This document shows positions 1-10,247 of a stretch of DNA of 64,000 bases, piece by piece. Within the stretch, counting starts at the first letter, position 1, and each line of letters begins with the position of its first letter. The position numbers and the translations under genes were made by a program. The stretch is from Gonocerus acuteangulatus (Eukaryota; Arthropoda; Insecta; Hemiptera; Coreidae). The stretch spans positions 7,454,197 through 7,518,196 of the forward strand of contig OX328126.1 in the NCBI GenBank assembly GCA_946811695.1, read 5' to 3'. Under the pieces are notes generated by a model, which saw nothing but the letters and a program-made list of their open reading frames with translations, was not told where the DNA came from and ran no database searches.

Positions 1-109
1 CCTTTCCCTCTGGGAATGCCACGGCATATACCCATCCGTCATAGACAATATCTCTTCCTAGGCCATCCTTCCTAGATAGCGCAGCCAATCTCATTCTATT
101 ACATAGCAA

Positions 110-1805
110 ATGGAATTTTAGGATTTTCTTGAGATAAACTAGTTGTTGGTTGTTTACAGGGATTTTGGGTTAAATAAACTATATACTCATTATTGCCCTC
201 AATTTAGCACATTTTAGGATTTCCTTGAGCTAAACTAGTTGTTGGTTGTTTACAGGGATTTTGGGTTAAATAAACTATATACTCATTATTGCCATCAATT
301 TAGCTCATTTTAGGATTTCCTTGAGATAAACTAGTTGTTGGTTGTTTACAGGGATTTTGGGTTAAATAAACTATATACTCATTATTGCCATCAATTTAGC
401 TCATTTTAGGATTTCCTTGAGCTAAACTAGTTGTTGGTTGTTTACAGGGATTTTGGGTTAAATAAACTATATACTCATTATTGCCCTCAATTTAGCTCAT
501 TTTAGGATTTCCTTGAGATAAACTAGTTGTTGGTTGTTTACAGGGATTTTGGGTTAAATAAACTATATACTCATTATTGCCATCAATTTAGCTCATTTTA
601 GGATTTCCTTGAGATAAACTAGTTGTTGGTTGTTTACAGGGATTTTGGGTTAAATAAACTATATACTCATTATTGCCCTCAATTTAGCTCATTTCAGGAT
701 TTCCTTGAGATAAACTAGTTGTTGGTTGTTTACAGGGATTTTGGGTTAAATAAACTATATACTCATTATTGCCCTCAATTTAGCTCATTTCAGGATTTCC
801 TTGAGCTAAACTAGTTGTTGGTTGTTTACAGGGATTTTGGGTTAAATAAACTATATACTCATTATTGCCCTCAATTTAGCTCATTTTAGGATTTCCTTGA
901 GATAAACTAGTTGTTGGTTGTTTACAGGGATTTTGGGTTAAATAAACTATATACTCATTATTGCCATCAATTTAGCTCATTTTAGGATTTCCTTGAGATA
1001 AACTAGTTGTTGGTTGTTTACAGGGATTTTGGGTTAAATAAACTATATACTCATTATTGCCCTCAATTTAGCTCATTTCAGGATTTCCTTGAGCTAAACT
1101 AGTTGTTGGTTGTTTACAGGGATTTTGGGTTAAATAAACTATATACTCATTATTGCCATCAATTTAGCTCATTTTAGGATTTCCTTGAGATAAACTAGTT
1201 GTTGGTTGTTTACAGGGATTTTGGGTTAAATAAACTATATACTCATTATTGCCATCAATTTAGCTCATTTTAGGATTTCCTTGAGATAAACTAGTTGTTG
1301 GTTGTTTACAGGGATTTTGGGTTAAATAAACTATATACTCATTATTGCCCTCAATTTAGCTCATTTTAGGATTTCCTTGAGATAAACTAGTTGTTGGTTG
1401 TTTACAGGGATTTTGGGTTAAATAAACTATATACTCATTATTGCCATCAATTTAGCTCATTTCAGGATTTCCTTGAGCTAAACTAGTTGTTGGTTGTTTA
1501 CAGGGATTTTGGGTTAAATAAACTATATACTCATTATTGCCATCAATTTAGCTCATTTCAGGATTTCCTTGAGCTAAACTAGTTGTTGGTTGTTTGCAGG
1601 GATTTTGGGTTAAATAAACTATATACTCATTATTGCCCTCAATTTAGCACATTTCAGGATTTCCTTGAGCTAAACTAGTTGTTGGTTGTTTACAGGGATT
1701 TTGGGTTAAATAAACTATATACTCATTATTGCCCTCAATTTAGCTCATTTCAGGATTTCCTTGAGCTAAACTAGTTGTTGGTTGTTTACAGGGATTTTGG
1801 GTTAA
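110..1805. repeat. Tandem array, 96-bp unit x 18
   Basis: The word GATTTTGGGTT recurs every 96 bases from 161 to 1793, giving 18 units. Units are nearly identical and differ mainly at four sites: GAG(A/C)TAAAC, GCC(A/C)TCAAT, AGC(T/A)CATTT and TTT(T/C)AGG. The array ends abruptly at about 1805. It has no coding frame and lies in what is probably the long upstream intron of fascin. I read it as a minisatellite or satellite block. Confidence 0.97.
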
Positions 1806-2111
1806 CACTTTGGCTGCTGGTGTGATTACGGAAGGACACTAGCGATCCTACCTGCTTACGAGTGTACCTTCGGAAGGACACTCCTCCGTTACTTTTCCCT
1901 TTAGATTCAAAAGGCTCGTAAATGGAGGGGATTCACTTTTACAGCTCCAGGTTAAGACAGTTGCCTTCAGTATTGTTTTGGCTTTCCGACAGTGTTTTCC
2001 GTTTTCAAATCGACTGTCTGGAAGATTTTTTATGGAAAAAAAATGTCTACATGAAAAAATTCAAATATAAAATGCACCCGATACTGAGGTTTTCCCAAAC
2101 AATGACTGTCG

Positions 2112-2180
2112 CAGCGAATGTGTTAAATAAACTAGCTGGCCATCACTTCCCTCAATTTAGCTCATTGTTTAGGCTTTGTT
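2112..2180. repeat. Diverged single unit related to the 96-bp array
   Basis: This stretch reads GTTAAATAAACTAGCTGGCC, then CCCTCAATTTAGCTCATTG and TTTAGG. These are the same words in the same order and about the same spacing as in the 96-bp array 300 bases upstream, but diverged. It may be an ancestral monomer or an escaped unit. Confidence 0.6.
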
Positions 2181-2404
2181 TGTCATTATTACTATATCAT
2201 TTATTCAGACTCTACGCAGCTTTGGCGATAAGAACGCATATGATAGAATTTTACATAGATTTGTGGTAGAGCTTTACATTTCAGGACATTGGAAGAGTAA
2301 GGGAATCAGAAAAATGGCTTTTTTTTTTCATTTTATTTTTTGATTCAGAAAGATGTATGTAACACTACGCACAGTGGGGCCAAACGATATTTCGTGTTTA
2401 AAAA

Positions 2405-2480
2405 AAGGCTGCAGCCTCCAAATCTTAACAGATTTCAATGCATACCTTTTTAAAACGAAAGCTAATAAAATTTAGAACAA
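2405..2480 (+). repeat. 75-bp dispersed repeat, inverted relative at 6238-6325
   Basis: The words AAATCTTAACAGATTTCAAT, ACGAAAGCTAATA and TTTAGAACAAC recur on the opposite strand at 6238-6325 with scattered changes. Family unknown. The pair could be the two ends of one 3.9-kb inverted structure or two independent copies. Confidence 0.6.
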
Positions 2481-2599
2481 CTCTGTCTGGCCCGATGTTT
2501 GTTTTTTGCTACCTCTGTTTATTAAATTACCTGTAAATAATTCACAAACTTTTACAATTGAACGTAAAATAATATTTTATTTTTTATCTAACTTAATAT

Positions 2600-2710
2600 C
2601 AGCACTGATATCGTTGAAATTAAAACGGCTTTTTTTCTCCTAGCCGAATGCCAACCATCCCTTGACTTTGCATCACCGCAACGGCTAACTATTTCCATCT
2701 CCATTTTTAT
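2600..2710 (+). mobile_element. Penelope-like element 3'-terminal fragment (diverged)
   Basis: The stretch TAGCCGAATGCCAACCATCC ... CACCGCAACGGCTAACTATTT aligns by eye with the last 60 bases of the PLE 3' ends at about 14510-14570 and 46302-46362, where AGCC-AA-CCCAAC-ATTCC, CACCTCGACGG and TAACTATCT occur in the same order. No coding part remains and the ribozyme-like motif is absent, so it is a short relic. Confidence 0.45.
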
Positions 2711-2779
2711 AATTATGTTCTTCACAGAACGTAATCTTCTTTATTTAAAGAGGTTCTTTATAATAAAAAAAAACAGTCT

Positions 2780-3048
2780 AATTGGATCATGTTAATCAGA
2801 AAGGAACCAAGTGCCTTATTTTGAAAAAATTAAGTGTTATTTACTCTCTGCTATTTAGTTGGCAGAAATGTTATTCTAAATAGAAACAGCATGAAAATAG
2901 TTGGTAAAATATTGTATAGTTTGACGACAAAATACTCGAAAAATAATAATTCAGTGACTCTCTAAGATTTTACAACTTAAAGACCAATTTTCTCAGAATG
3001 TTCTTACTGTAGCTTGGTTCCTTTCTGATTAACATGGTCCAATTAAAA
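2780..3048. mobile_element. MITE with about 32-bp terminal inverted repeats
   Basis: The left arm at 2780-2813 (AATTGGATCATGTTAATCAG, then AAAGGAACCAAG) is matched by its reverse complement at 3013-3048 (CTTGGTTCCTTTCTGATTAA, then CATGGTCCAATT). The core of about 200 bases is AT-rich and non-coding. Superfamily not determined: I could not fix a target duplication. Confidence 0.75.
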
Positions 3049-3424
3049 TGAGAACTTTTTCAAATTAAAAATACACAATTATTTTGGATCCCAGCTTCTA
3101 ATGTTGAAACGCGTCCAACATCTCAACATCAGAATCAATCATTGTTATAAAGAACATGATTTACGTGGAACCGGAAGGGCAGTATAATGAAGGTTGAAGA
3201 CAGGAAACTGACTCACAGGAAGTGTTCTTTACACAAATTGATGAATTTATAAACAGGGTATAAATAAAGATGAATAAAATTTGCATAACGTAGCTACAAA
3301 AGACTTCGGGAATATTTTTTAATCGCCTTTCGACGAAGGCTAATTATGGCCTAAAATATTACTTTATTTGGACAGAATTCACAAGTAGGCCAATCCGACC
3401 CAAAATCTTCACACTTCCTACCCA

Positions 3425-3665
3425 ATAGATGCCGAAAATGATCCTGTTAAAATATATACACATATATTTCTGTGTGTCTCTTAACACGATAGCTGCCACA
3501 ATTTTTGATTTTTCCCCCAAGAAACTTGTAATGTATTTTTCCCATAATAAACGATTCGATGAGTTCGTTAATCAGCAAAATCCATCTGGAAGAATAAAAT
3601 TATTAATATGCCCCTTACGGTCGAAATGTTTGCTGTATTGTAACGAAAATCGAAATAGAACGAGT
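3425..3665 (+). repeat. Diverged fragment of the 1.1-kb dispersed family
   Basis: GCCGAAAATGATCCTGTTAAAAT, read in pieces, and the words CTTAACACGATAGCTGCCA and GAAACTTG match the ordered landmarks of the 9063-10170 element (GACCCCGTTAAAATTTATAT, GTTAACACGATAGCGGCCA, GAAACTTGG). It is truncated and the AT run seen in the other copies is short here. Confidence 0.65.
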
Positions 3666-3680
3666 TTACCTAAAGAGAGT

Positions 3681-3681
<1 letters not shown>

Positions 3682-3740
<59 letters not shown>
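3682..3740. repeat. (TA)n microsatellite
   Basis: Almost pure TA dinucleotide run following AGAGTATACA; it is followed by a short (TC)n and (AC)n tract. The small ORF across it is only an Ile-Tyr artefact. Confidence 0.95.
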
Positions 3741-3741
<1 letters not shown>

Positions 3742-3879
3742 TTCATTAATAAAAATGATTTCTCTCTCTCTCTCTATACACACACACAAATGTTTCGATA
3801 TCTATGAGTTGTGGCACATGAAATGTTCTAGTCAGCATATCCGGATTCTTTGGATGTCTTCCGGTCGTGTTCATAAACG

Positions 3880-3990
3880 AGTTTCCTCCTTATGGAGGGA
3901 AGGAGAAACGCGCTAAAACTGACCATGCGAGACTCGAACCCGCATTTCCAGGTATGTAGGAATCAGGCACTCTATCCATCCTTAGACTGG
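3880..3990 (-). mobile_element. tRNA-derived SINE fragment
   Basis: Read on the minus strand it contains GATAGAGTGCCTGATTCC (right part of an A-box half) followed by CGGGTTCGAGTCTCGCATGG, a good B box. It lacks an intact acceptor stem, so it is a SINE remnant and not a tRNA gene. It abuts the left end of the 3991-4440 element. Confidence 0.6.
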
Positions 3991-4440
3991 CCATACGCCA
4001 CGGTTTTACCGGGACAGTCCCGGTATTTGGCTCTTGTCCCGGTGTCCCACCCGGTTTTATCAATGTCTTGGAAACGGCTGTAATATTAAAAAGTAACGAA
4101 TTTATGTTTTTAAGAATCTTTTATTATTCGGCTAGTATTCTAGCTGTATTTGTGAGCAAACGCTGGAAATACTTGCACAGAGCTGCCAGCGGCCAGCCCA
4201 TCTTTATTTGGCTGGGTGATTTTTTTAAATTAAATTAAGTACGTAGCAAAAATTCGATTTTTATTTTTAAAAAGTGGGTAGACTGACAATTTAGGGTTCT
4301 AGTTTCCCCATTTTAGCTTAAAACTCATCATTTTGCTTCTAATTTGTACCATTTTTATTCAATAACCCCATCCCCCCTGGTATGCCCATCCCATATTAAT
4401 TTGTCCCGGTTTCGCTCACCAAAAATATGGCAAGCCTACC
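3991..4440. mobile_element. Short element with imperfect terminal inverted repeats
   Basis: The left end TAGACTGGCCATACGCCACG and the following ACCGGGACAG are mirrored at the right end by CTGTCCCGG-like TTTGTCCCGGTTTCG and ATATGGCAAGCCTACC. Arms are about 40 bases and diverged. The interior is non-coding. MITE-like, superfamily unknown. Confidence 0.5.
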
Positions 4441-4770
4441 ATCAGGAGATCCTAAAGATATTGTTTTCTTTAAGATACAATACCAGTAATGTAATTACTA
4501 ACACGAAGAGTGTTAGCTGCCTCATTATCAGAGAACCTCGTTAGTAAGCAATGCCGGACAGGTGTTCCACTAGCAATGATAGTGTTGTAAAACACGAGTA
4601 TAGTTAGGTATACAGAACACTGCTACAGCTGACAATGGGACTGGTGTATACAGAAAGCCGCTAGCCTTCCGGTACAACGACCTGGTATCCACAGTCAGCT
4701 GATGTACCGCGGGATTCTGTATCTCTCTCGCCTGGAGACGTAATAGCATCGAATCAATCTTGCTATACTT

Positions 4771-4810
4771 AGGCCTCGGGTACGATACGAGCGATGAGCG
4801 ACTGATCGAC
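4771..4810 (+). repeat. Inverted arm, partner at 6811-6846
   Basis: TAGGCCTCGGGTACGATACG followed by AGCGATGAGCGA is repeated in reverse complement at 6811-6846. Between them, at 6340-6450 and 6770-6840, lie more GCGATGAGCGA-like words, suggesting an old element of 2 kb or two copies of a short one. Later insertions (LINE fragment, MITE) sit between the arms. Confidence 0.5.
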
Positions 4811-4971
4811 AGAGCGACCGAGCGTTCAGCAGAAGAGCGGCACTGGCTACGATACAGAGCGCCTGGGCGATAATTTCCTTTAGTCTCCATCATCACATAC
4901 TCCAATATCCGTTTTTTAATTAAAAAAATTAATATTTTATATGTTTAGGTTATAAAAATAGACTATGATTT

Positions 4972-5335
4972 GGACATACTCGACTAACTCACGAATACTT
5001 AATGACAAGACGAGATAATCCTATATGCAGTATATGTAACAAAGAACTTAGGATTAAACACATACTGACAGACTACCAAAGACGATGCAACTTGAACATC
5101 CCGAATGATATGCAGGAACTCCTAGGCAATGATAGCCAGTACTTCAACACTATACTGACCTACCTCAAAAACACCGGACTATATAATCTTATTTGATGGA
5201 AATAAGCACTGTAGGTACAATTTAACGGAGAACACAAAGTCTTTTACATTTACAATTTTATACAATTAAATTATAGTCGGAGAGCCAGCAACGCACTTTT
5301 CATGAAGTGCTTTATGCACCTTGATATTTTGCTAT
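4972..5335 (+). pseudogene. I-type LINE ORF2 C-terminus plus 3' UTR (5'-truncated)
   Basis: The frame 4972-5196 encodes GHTRLTHEYLM followed by CSICN and IKHILTD and ends GLYNLI before a TGA stop. This is the conserved C-terminal region that follows RNase H in I-like LINEs (R-IGHT-LTH-YL ... C-C ... HIL-C). About 140 bases of 3' UTR follow, ending near TGCACCTTGATATTTTGC. Everything upstream of the C-terminus (endonuclease, RT, RNase H) is missing, as expected for a 5'-truncated insertion. A related fragment lies on the minus strand at 63638-63999. Confidence 0.8.
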
Positions 5336-5528
5336 AATGTACATCTTAGGTAGATTAGAAGGTAAGTATGTGTTCCCTAGACATACCTTGGAACACCAGG
5401 TACTGCGCATAGGGGAAAGGTGCAAAACAATATTGCCCAAAAATAGAGTTTTATTCAGAAGCCAACTATTATTAATGAAAAAAATTACAAATTAAGGCAA
5501 TTTTAAAGTTAATAATAAATAAGGCAGG

Positions 5529-5945
5529 AACTTTTAAGGGGGTTAAGATGTAAATTTAAAAAAAAAAAAAACCGAAGTACCTAGTTTTTATTTTTAATGT
5601 TAAATGAAGTGCTTTATTCGCGCTGCGATTTAAACAGCGTCTTCAGTAAACATAATTGAAAATAATTACAAAAGGGTAGACACTTTTGTGGGGTATAATT
5701 GTCAGGAAATATAAAAATAAATGTTGCCTATGATAGACTGCAATACACTGCGCGTAAACGTAACAGTGCATGAGACGACCGCTCAGTGTTGGTTGTTTTC
5801 TGTGCTCTCATTGGTTCTTTCTCACATGATCTTGTACAGCTGTTCCGGTTTTAATGGCAGCGTGAATAAAACTCTTTTTCAATATGAGAATAAAAACAAT
5901 TAATTTTTTTTTTTTTTACATGTTATACCCCTTAAAAGTGTAAAT
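5529..5945. mobile_element. Probable MITE, CTTTTAAGGGG termini
   Basis: The left end CTTTTAAGGGGGTTAAGATG is matched inverted at the right end (CATGTTATACCCCTTAAAAG). A related word, CTTTTGTGGGGTATAATTG, occurs inside at about 5680. The 415-base interior is non-coding. Confidence 0.5.
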
Positions 5946-6237
5946 AAATAAATAGGTAATAAAAATATCTTCCCTTACATGTTTAAAGCGTTTCCAACAT
6001 CTTCTCATAGGTTGTCGGTTTTGATTGTATTTTTAAAATCATTTTTCATTCCATACTTTGTACTTCCGAAATTAAAAGCTCACATTCACTATCATACAAT
6101 TTACTCTTTTATAAGTAGTCATATTTTAAAATTATTTACAAGAAAGATGGCTAGAAGGCTATAAGCATTGGAAGGTTATAAACATCTTTCCACGTAATTT
6201 AATAAAGAAGTGGGAAAAAACATAAATTTGAATTGAC

Positions 6238-6325
6238 AAGTTTGAATTGAAAGTTGTTCTAAATTATATTAGCTTTCGTTTTTAAAAAATGAATTGAAAT
6301 CGGTTAAGATTTAGAGGCTGTAGTC
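6238..6325 (-). repeat. Inverted relative of 2405-2480
   Basis: The reverse complement reads AAATCTTAACCGATTTCAAT ... ACGAAAGCTAATA ... TTTAGAACAAC, the same ordered words as 2405-2480. Unknown family. Confidence 0.6.
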
Positions 6326-6464
6326 TTTTTTGTAGATTGCAAAATATAACGTCTGGGGCGAGCGACGAGAAAAATTGTAATGTCTGGGCTAAGCGATGAG
6401 CGACAGGCTGGAACCTGCAAGCCACGTCGCCCTGTCGCTCATGCCTATTGTAGCCAGTCCTCCC

Positions 6465-6738
6465 CATGGGCGTATATAAGGGGGGCTGAGGGGGCTCCAG
6501 CCCCTCCCGAATTTTTTATTTGATCGGTAAAAATGTCATAAAACCCTTAAAAATAAATTAAATAAAGTCATTTAGTGCATAAAACAAATTCTTGGGTGTA
6601 ATAGCGTTTAGGTTGGCTAAAAATCTTCCAAGATCTAAATTGTTAGTATTCCATACACCGGAAATGGTCTCAGCCCCCCCCCCCCCCCACCGAAATTTTC
6701 CCAGCCCCCTCCGAAATTATTTTCTATATACGCCCATG
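6465..6738 (+). mobile_element. hAT-type MITE (G/C-run family), copy 1
   Basis: Ends are CATGGGCGTATATAAGGGGG and CTATATACGCCCATG. The element is flanked by a perfect 8-bp duplication, GTCCTCCC, at 6457-6464 and 6739-6746, the size typical of hAT insertions. Inside are GCTGAGGGGGCT, CCCTTAAAAATAAATTAAAT, a long C run and a second CAGCCCC block. No ORF. Six relatives are in this window. Confidence 0.93.
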
Positions 6739-6810
6739 GTCCTCCCTCATTCCTACTGCACTCCAGCGTAACATTAATATGAGCGTCGCTCTGACGCTTT
6801 TTGCTTATCG

Positions 6811-6846
6811 CTCATCGCTCTTCGCTCATATCGTACCCGAGGCCTA
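6811..6846 (-). repeat. Inverted arm, partner at 4771-4810
   Basis: TCGCTCATATCGTACCCGAG, then GCCTA, is the reverse complement of the word block at 4771-4810 with few changes. Confidence 0.5.
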
Positions 6847-7050
6847 ACTCGGTATCGAAACAAAAGTACTTGGTATCGAATCGAATCAGACTGACCTTAC
6901 AACTCAGTAGCCCAAATGAGTTAGAAGATGATGCCTCATCTACTGCATCGTTCGAATATAATTTTTGGAATAATTAAATGGAGTTGGTTCACGGAAAAAG
7001 AAAAAAAAAAAATCTCATCAGGACGTTGAAGTTTCTCAATATTTATCAAA

Positions 7051-7161
7051 TCCAGTAGTTTCCCTTAAAAGCACCCAATTTGCAGAATCCAGTAGTTTCC
7101 CTTAAAAGCACCCAATTTGCAGAATCCAGTAGTTTCCCTTAAAAGCACCCAATTTGCAGAA
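7051..7161. repeat. 37-bp unit x 3, direct tandem
   Basis: TCCAGTAGTTTCCCTTAAAA followed by GCACCCAATTTGCAGAA recurs with starts at 7051, 7088 and 7125. The three copies are identical, so the amplification is recent. Confidence 0.97.
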
Positions 7162-7233
7162 TGGGATATGAAATTTGTATTTCTTTGTCTGTACAAATAT
7201 GCACATCAATATTTAATTGTAGTCACAACATCG

Positions 7234-7510
7234 CAAGGGCGTATATAAGGGGGGGGCTGAGAGGGCTGCAGCCCCTCCCGAAAGTTTCATTTGATGGTAA
7301 AAACTTGTCGTAAAACCCTTAAAAATAAATTAAATAACATCACTTAGTTCATAAAAAATATTTTATTTTACGTGTAATAGCGTTGTAGTCGCCTAAAACT
7401 ATTCCAAGCTCTAAATTTTTAGTATTCCATACCCCCGAAATGGTCTCAGCCCCCCCCCCACCCGAAATTTTCCCAGCCCCTCCCGAAATTATTTTCTATA
7501 TACGCCCATG
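7234..7510 (+). mobile_element. hAT-type MITE (G/C-run family), copy 2
   Basis: Starts CAAGGGCGTATATAAGGGGG and ends CTATATACGCCCATG. Flanks are CAACATCG (7226-7233) and CAACATTG (7511-7518), an 8-bp duplication with one later change. Same internal landmarks as the copy at 6465-6738. Confidence 0.9.
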
Positions 7511-7811
7511 CAACATTGGTTTCACCCGAGTTCTTATTTTTCAAGACCGGAGCAACAATCTCGCAAACAAGGAATAGATTGTCTCCAAAATATCTAGAGC
7601 AGTCACTGTTTTGGGGCAATCTTCATGCCAAAGAGTTATCTATTTAATATTCCCAATAATAAAAGATAATTTTTGATAATTAAATAAACATTAGTTAATT
7701 AATTACTTTACTTTTAATTTTTTCCCTCACAATTTTATTGTCCTTTAACATTTGCTACGTAAGTTTCATTTTAAAAAATCTAAAAGTATTTATATCAGTA
7801 CATATCGATAT

Positions 7812-7816
<5 letters not shown>

Positions 7817-7850
<34 letters not shown>
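7817..7850. repeat. (TA)n microsatellite
   Basis: TA dinucleotide run inside low-complexity sequence; overlapping small ORFs are composition artefacts. Confidence 0.9.
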
Positions 7851-7854
<4 letters not shown>

Positions 7855-8006
7855 CATACATATATGTGTGTTGGTCATTCGGCATCTGTCTCCAGCGGTC
7901 TTGCTCCTCCTGTCATCGCAATATTTCGCCGGATTCCTCTCCGGCTTCTTCGGGCTTTCACTCATCCTTGCTGGTTGGTAAGGGAATGATATATATATAT
8001 ATATAT

Positions 8007-8282
8007 CATGGGCTTATATAGAGAATAATTTCGGGAGCGCTGGGAAAATTTCGGGGGGGGGGGGGACTGAGACCATTTCGGGGGTATGGAATACTAAAAA
8101 TTTAGAGCTTGGAATAGTTTTAGGCAACTAAAACGCTATTACACGTAAAATAAAATATTTTTTATGAACTAAGTGATGTTATTTAATTTATTTTTAAGGG
8201 TTTTACGACAAGTTTTTACCATCAAATCAAAATTTCGGGGTGGGGGCTGCAGCCCCCTCAGCCCCCCTTATATACGCACATG
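8007..8282 (-). mobile_element. hAT-type MITE (G/C-run family), copy 3
   Basis: Inverted relative to copies 1 and 2. Ends are CATGGGCTTATATAGAG and TTATATACGCACATG. It sits in a TA-rich target: ATATATAT on the left and ATATGTAT on the right, consistent with an 8-bp duplication. G runs are on this strand. Confidence 0.88.
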
Positions 8283-8284
8283 AT

Positions 8285-8321
8285 ATGTATATATATATGT
8301 ATATATATATATATGTATGTA

Positions 8322-8380
<59 letters not shown>
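8285..8380. repeat. (TA)n microsatellite with GTATG interruptions
   Basis: TA run of about 90 bases directly beside MITE copy 3. It may have been the target for that insertion, since the MITE's 8-bp flanks are themselves TA repeats. Confidence 0.93.
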
Positions 8381-8381
<1 letters not shown>

Positions 8382-8399
8382 CATACATGTGAAATTAAA

Positions 8400-9060
8400 T
8401 AAAAAATGTATTTCTGAAAACTATTAAATTTACAATAATCAGAGAAATGCACGGGAAATATAAATCTTTCGCTTCAACAGCAAGTGCAACAAATCAAAGC
8501 AATGTTTTATGTTCTGTTCTAAATATCCTGTTTATGCTTCTACTGCATTCTGTAGGAGAGGTTTGTCTGCAGTTAGTTTGTTTGTATTTTCCAGCTGATT
8601 CTAAAAAAGGCTCTGCTCTAAAAATAATTCGATTTCCAGACGGAGTTATGCAGTTTTTCCCCTCTTCCAGGAATAGAATTCTGCAGACTTTCTAAGGCTG
8701 TATTCTGCATTTGGTCTGTAAATAGTTTATAATTAGGCTGAAGTGTCAGTAGACTTTGTGATATGTTTGTTAGGTGATGTGATTACGTCACGTTCGTCAA
8801 CCTTCGTCTTCTTCTACCTCCTTGGCAGAGATCGATTGTAGTATCTGTATGTACATCTTGGGCGACAGCAACATCTTCACTGTCCTTGGCTGCCCTTCAA
8901 AAAAACCTCTGAAGTCACAGGATTGTCTGGCCTCGGCAATAAGATATAAAACGTAAATTTAAAATAAATAAAAATTAGGTATATTCAGTATATTAGGTAT
9001 ATTTGCCAACGTTTTGTCCTAAGTTTCAAACCTATAAGGAAAGGAAGAACTATATTGTTT
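8400..9060. other. Intronic stretch with no recognised feature
   Basis: I see no gene, inverted repeat or repeat-family match here. The 82-codon open frame at 8447-8695 shows no domain or splice context and is treated as chance. Confidence 0.4.
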
Positions 9061-9062
9061 TA

Positions 9063-9193
9063 CTTTTTAGCACTTTCCTTCGAAGGAAAGTAGCTATTGA
9101 GGTTGGACTCATGACGGAATTTTTGAAAAATTTCTTCAAATCTTTATCGATCCTACCTAGTAGACACCGAAAATGACCCCGTTAAAATTTATA

Positions 9194-9247
<54 letters not shown>

Positions 9248-10170
9248 TATATATATGTGTGTCTGTTAACACGATAGCGGCCAGAGTTTTTGTTTTTTCG
9301 TCACGAAACTTGGTATATAGCATTCAATTAGCAAACGATTGAACGAGTTCGTTAACCACCAAAGTCGGTCCACCGGAAGGCGGGGTTTACCGCGAACCCA
9401 AAACACTAATTTGACTATGTCAGCCGTTATATTTGTTATATTTCAACGAAACTTGGCATTCGTAGTGGTAATATAGAGAGAAAAGTGAGATATAAAAATG
9501 AACTAAATCGGTTCATTAGAAGGGGGTGTTTACTCCGGACCCACAATACCAATTCGCCACTACCAGCCGTGATTTTTGGTATATTTCGACGAAACTCGGT
9601 ATTGGTAGTGGTAATCTACAGGTAAATATGTGTTGTAAAAATAAACTAAATCGGTTCATTAGAAGGGGGGGGGGGGTTTACTCTTGACCCAAATTCTTAA
9701 TATACTCATACCGGTCGTAATTTCAGCTGTATTGTAACGAAACGCGGTATACGTCGTGGGTAACTCATGAGAAAGAAGTGTTGTAAAAATGAGCTGAATC
9801 GGTCAATCGGAAAGCGGGGGTTTAATTTGTAATATATTTCAATAGAAAAGCCCGTCAGACGTAGGTTCACAAAGCCGCCGAAAGGAGCGCTAGAGTGACT
9901 CTATCCTGTTCCTGCGTTAGATAAAAATACTATAATATCAGGTTTTTTGTATTTATTAAGTAGTGTAGTAGGTACCATGTGTAAACATAACTCTGGAAGC
10001 AAATTAATAATTGATCAGATACTCATTACAAATTTAAAAGAGAACTATTCATGTTTTTATTTTATTTATGTAGGATATTTTAAGCAAATTGTTCTGGAAA
10101 GCAATCTACACTACCCAAATTCTGAGGAAAGTGCTTAGTTATGCAGCTCCTGCGTGACGGACTTTTTATT
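9063..10170 (+). repeat. 1.1-kb dispersed element, copy A
   Basis: It begins with AGCACTTTCCTTCGAAGGAA, a near-palindrome, and ends GAGGAAAGTGCTTAGTTATG, then CAGCTCCTGCGTGACGGAC and a T run. The ends share AGCACTTTCCT in inverted orientation. Inside are a TA microsatellite (9197-9245) and about four degenerate repeats of roughly 120 bases carrying GAACTAAATCGGTTCATTAG and GGGGTTTACTC. A near-identical copy lies inverted at 44983-46098. A 63-codon frame (9947-10138) is shared with one substitution but has no recognised domain. Family unknown to me. Confidence 0.9.
9197..9245. repeat. (TA)n microsatellite inside the 1.1-kb element
   Basis: TA run between GTTAAAATTTATATC and GTGTGTCTGTTAACACG. 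It occupies the same site as the run at 45900-45954 in the other copy. Confidence 0.93.
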
Positions 10171-10188
10171 CATTTATTTGTGAGCACC

Positions 10189-10247
10189 CTAATATTTAAA
10201 TCCTGATGAAGGCTTGAATTTCAAGCCGAAAGTTATAAAAAATATAG
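10189..10247 (+). ncRNA. Hammerhead-ribozyme-like motif 1
   Basis: CTGATGA (10203-10209) is followed by one A, a perfect 7-bp hairpin GGCTTGA-ATT-TCAAGCC (10211-10227), GAAA (10228-10231), then GT-TA. That is the order of a type I hammerhead with minimal helix III (CUGANGA, helix II, GAAA, UH). Flanks CTAATATTT (10189-10197) and AAATATAG (10240-10247) pair with one bulged A, as helix I would. The extra A between CTGATGA and helix II departs from the canonical fold, so activity is uncertain. PLEs are known to carry hammerhead motifs; a PLE body is not visible next to this copy. Confidence 0.5.

Noticed and set aside
110..1805. Regular repeats resembling a CRISPR array
   Set aside because: The whole 96-bp unit is repeated with no unique spacers, and the window is eukaryotic with no cas genes.
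1922..2269. 115-codon ORF after the 96-bp array
   Set aside because: No domain, no homologue recognised, and it spans the diverged satellite unit.
3335..3370. Fourth hammerhead-like motif (CGACGAAGGC...GGCCTAAA)
   Set aside because: CTGA is changed to TCGA and GAAA to TAAA; stem II is short. At best a decayed relic.
3682..3745. Open frames with Tyr-Ile repeats (also at 7738, 8258, 35268)
   Set aside because: They are translations of TA microsatellites.
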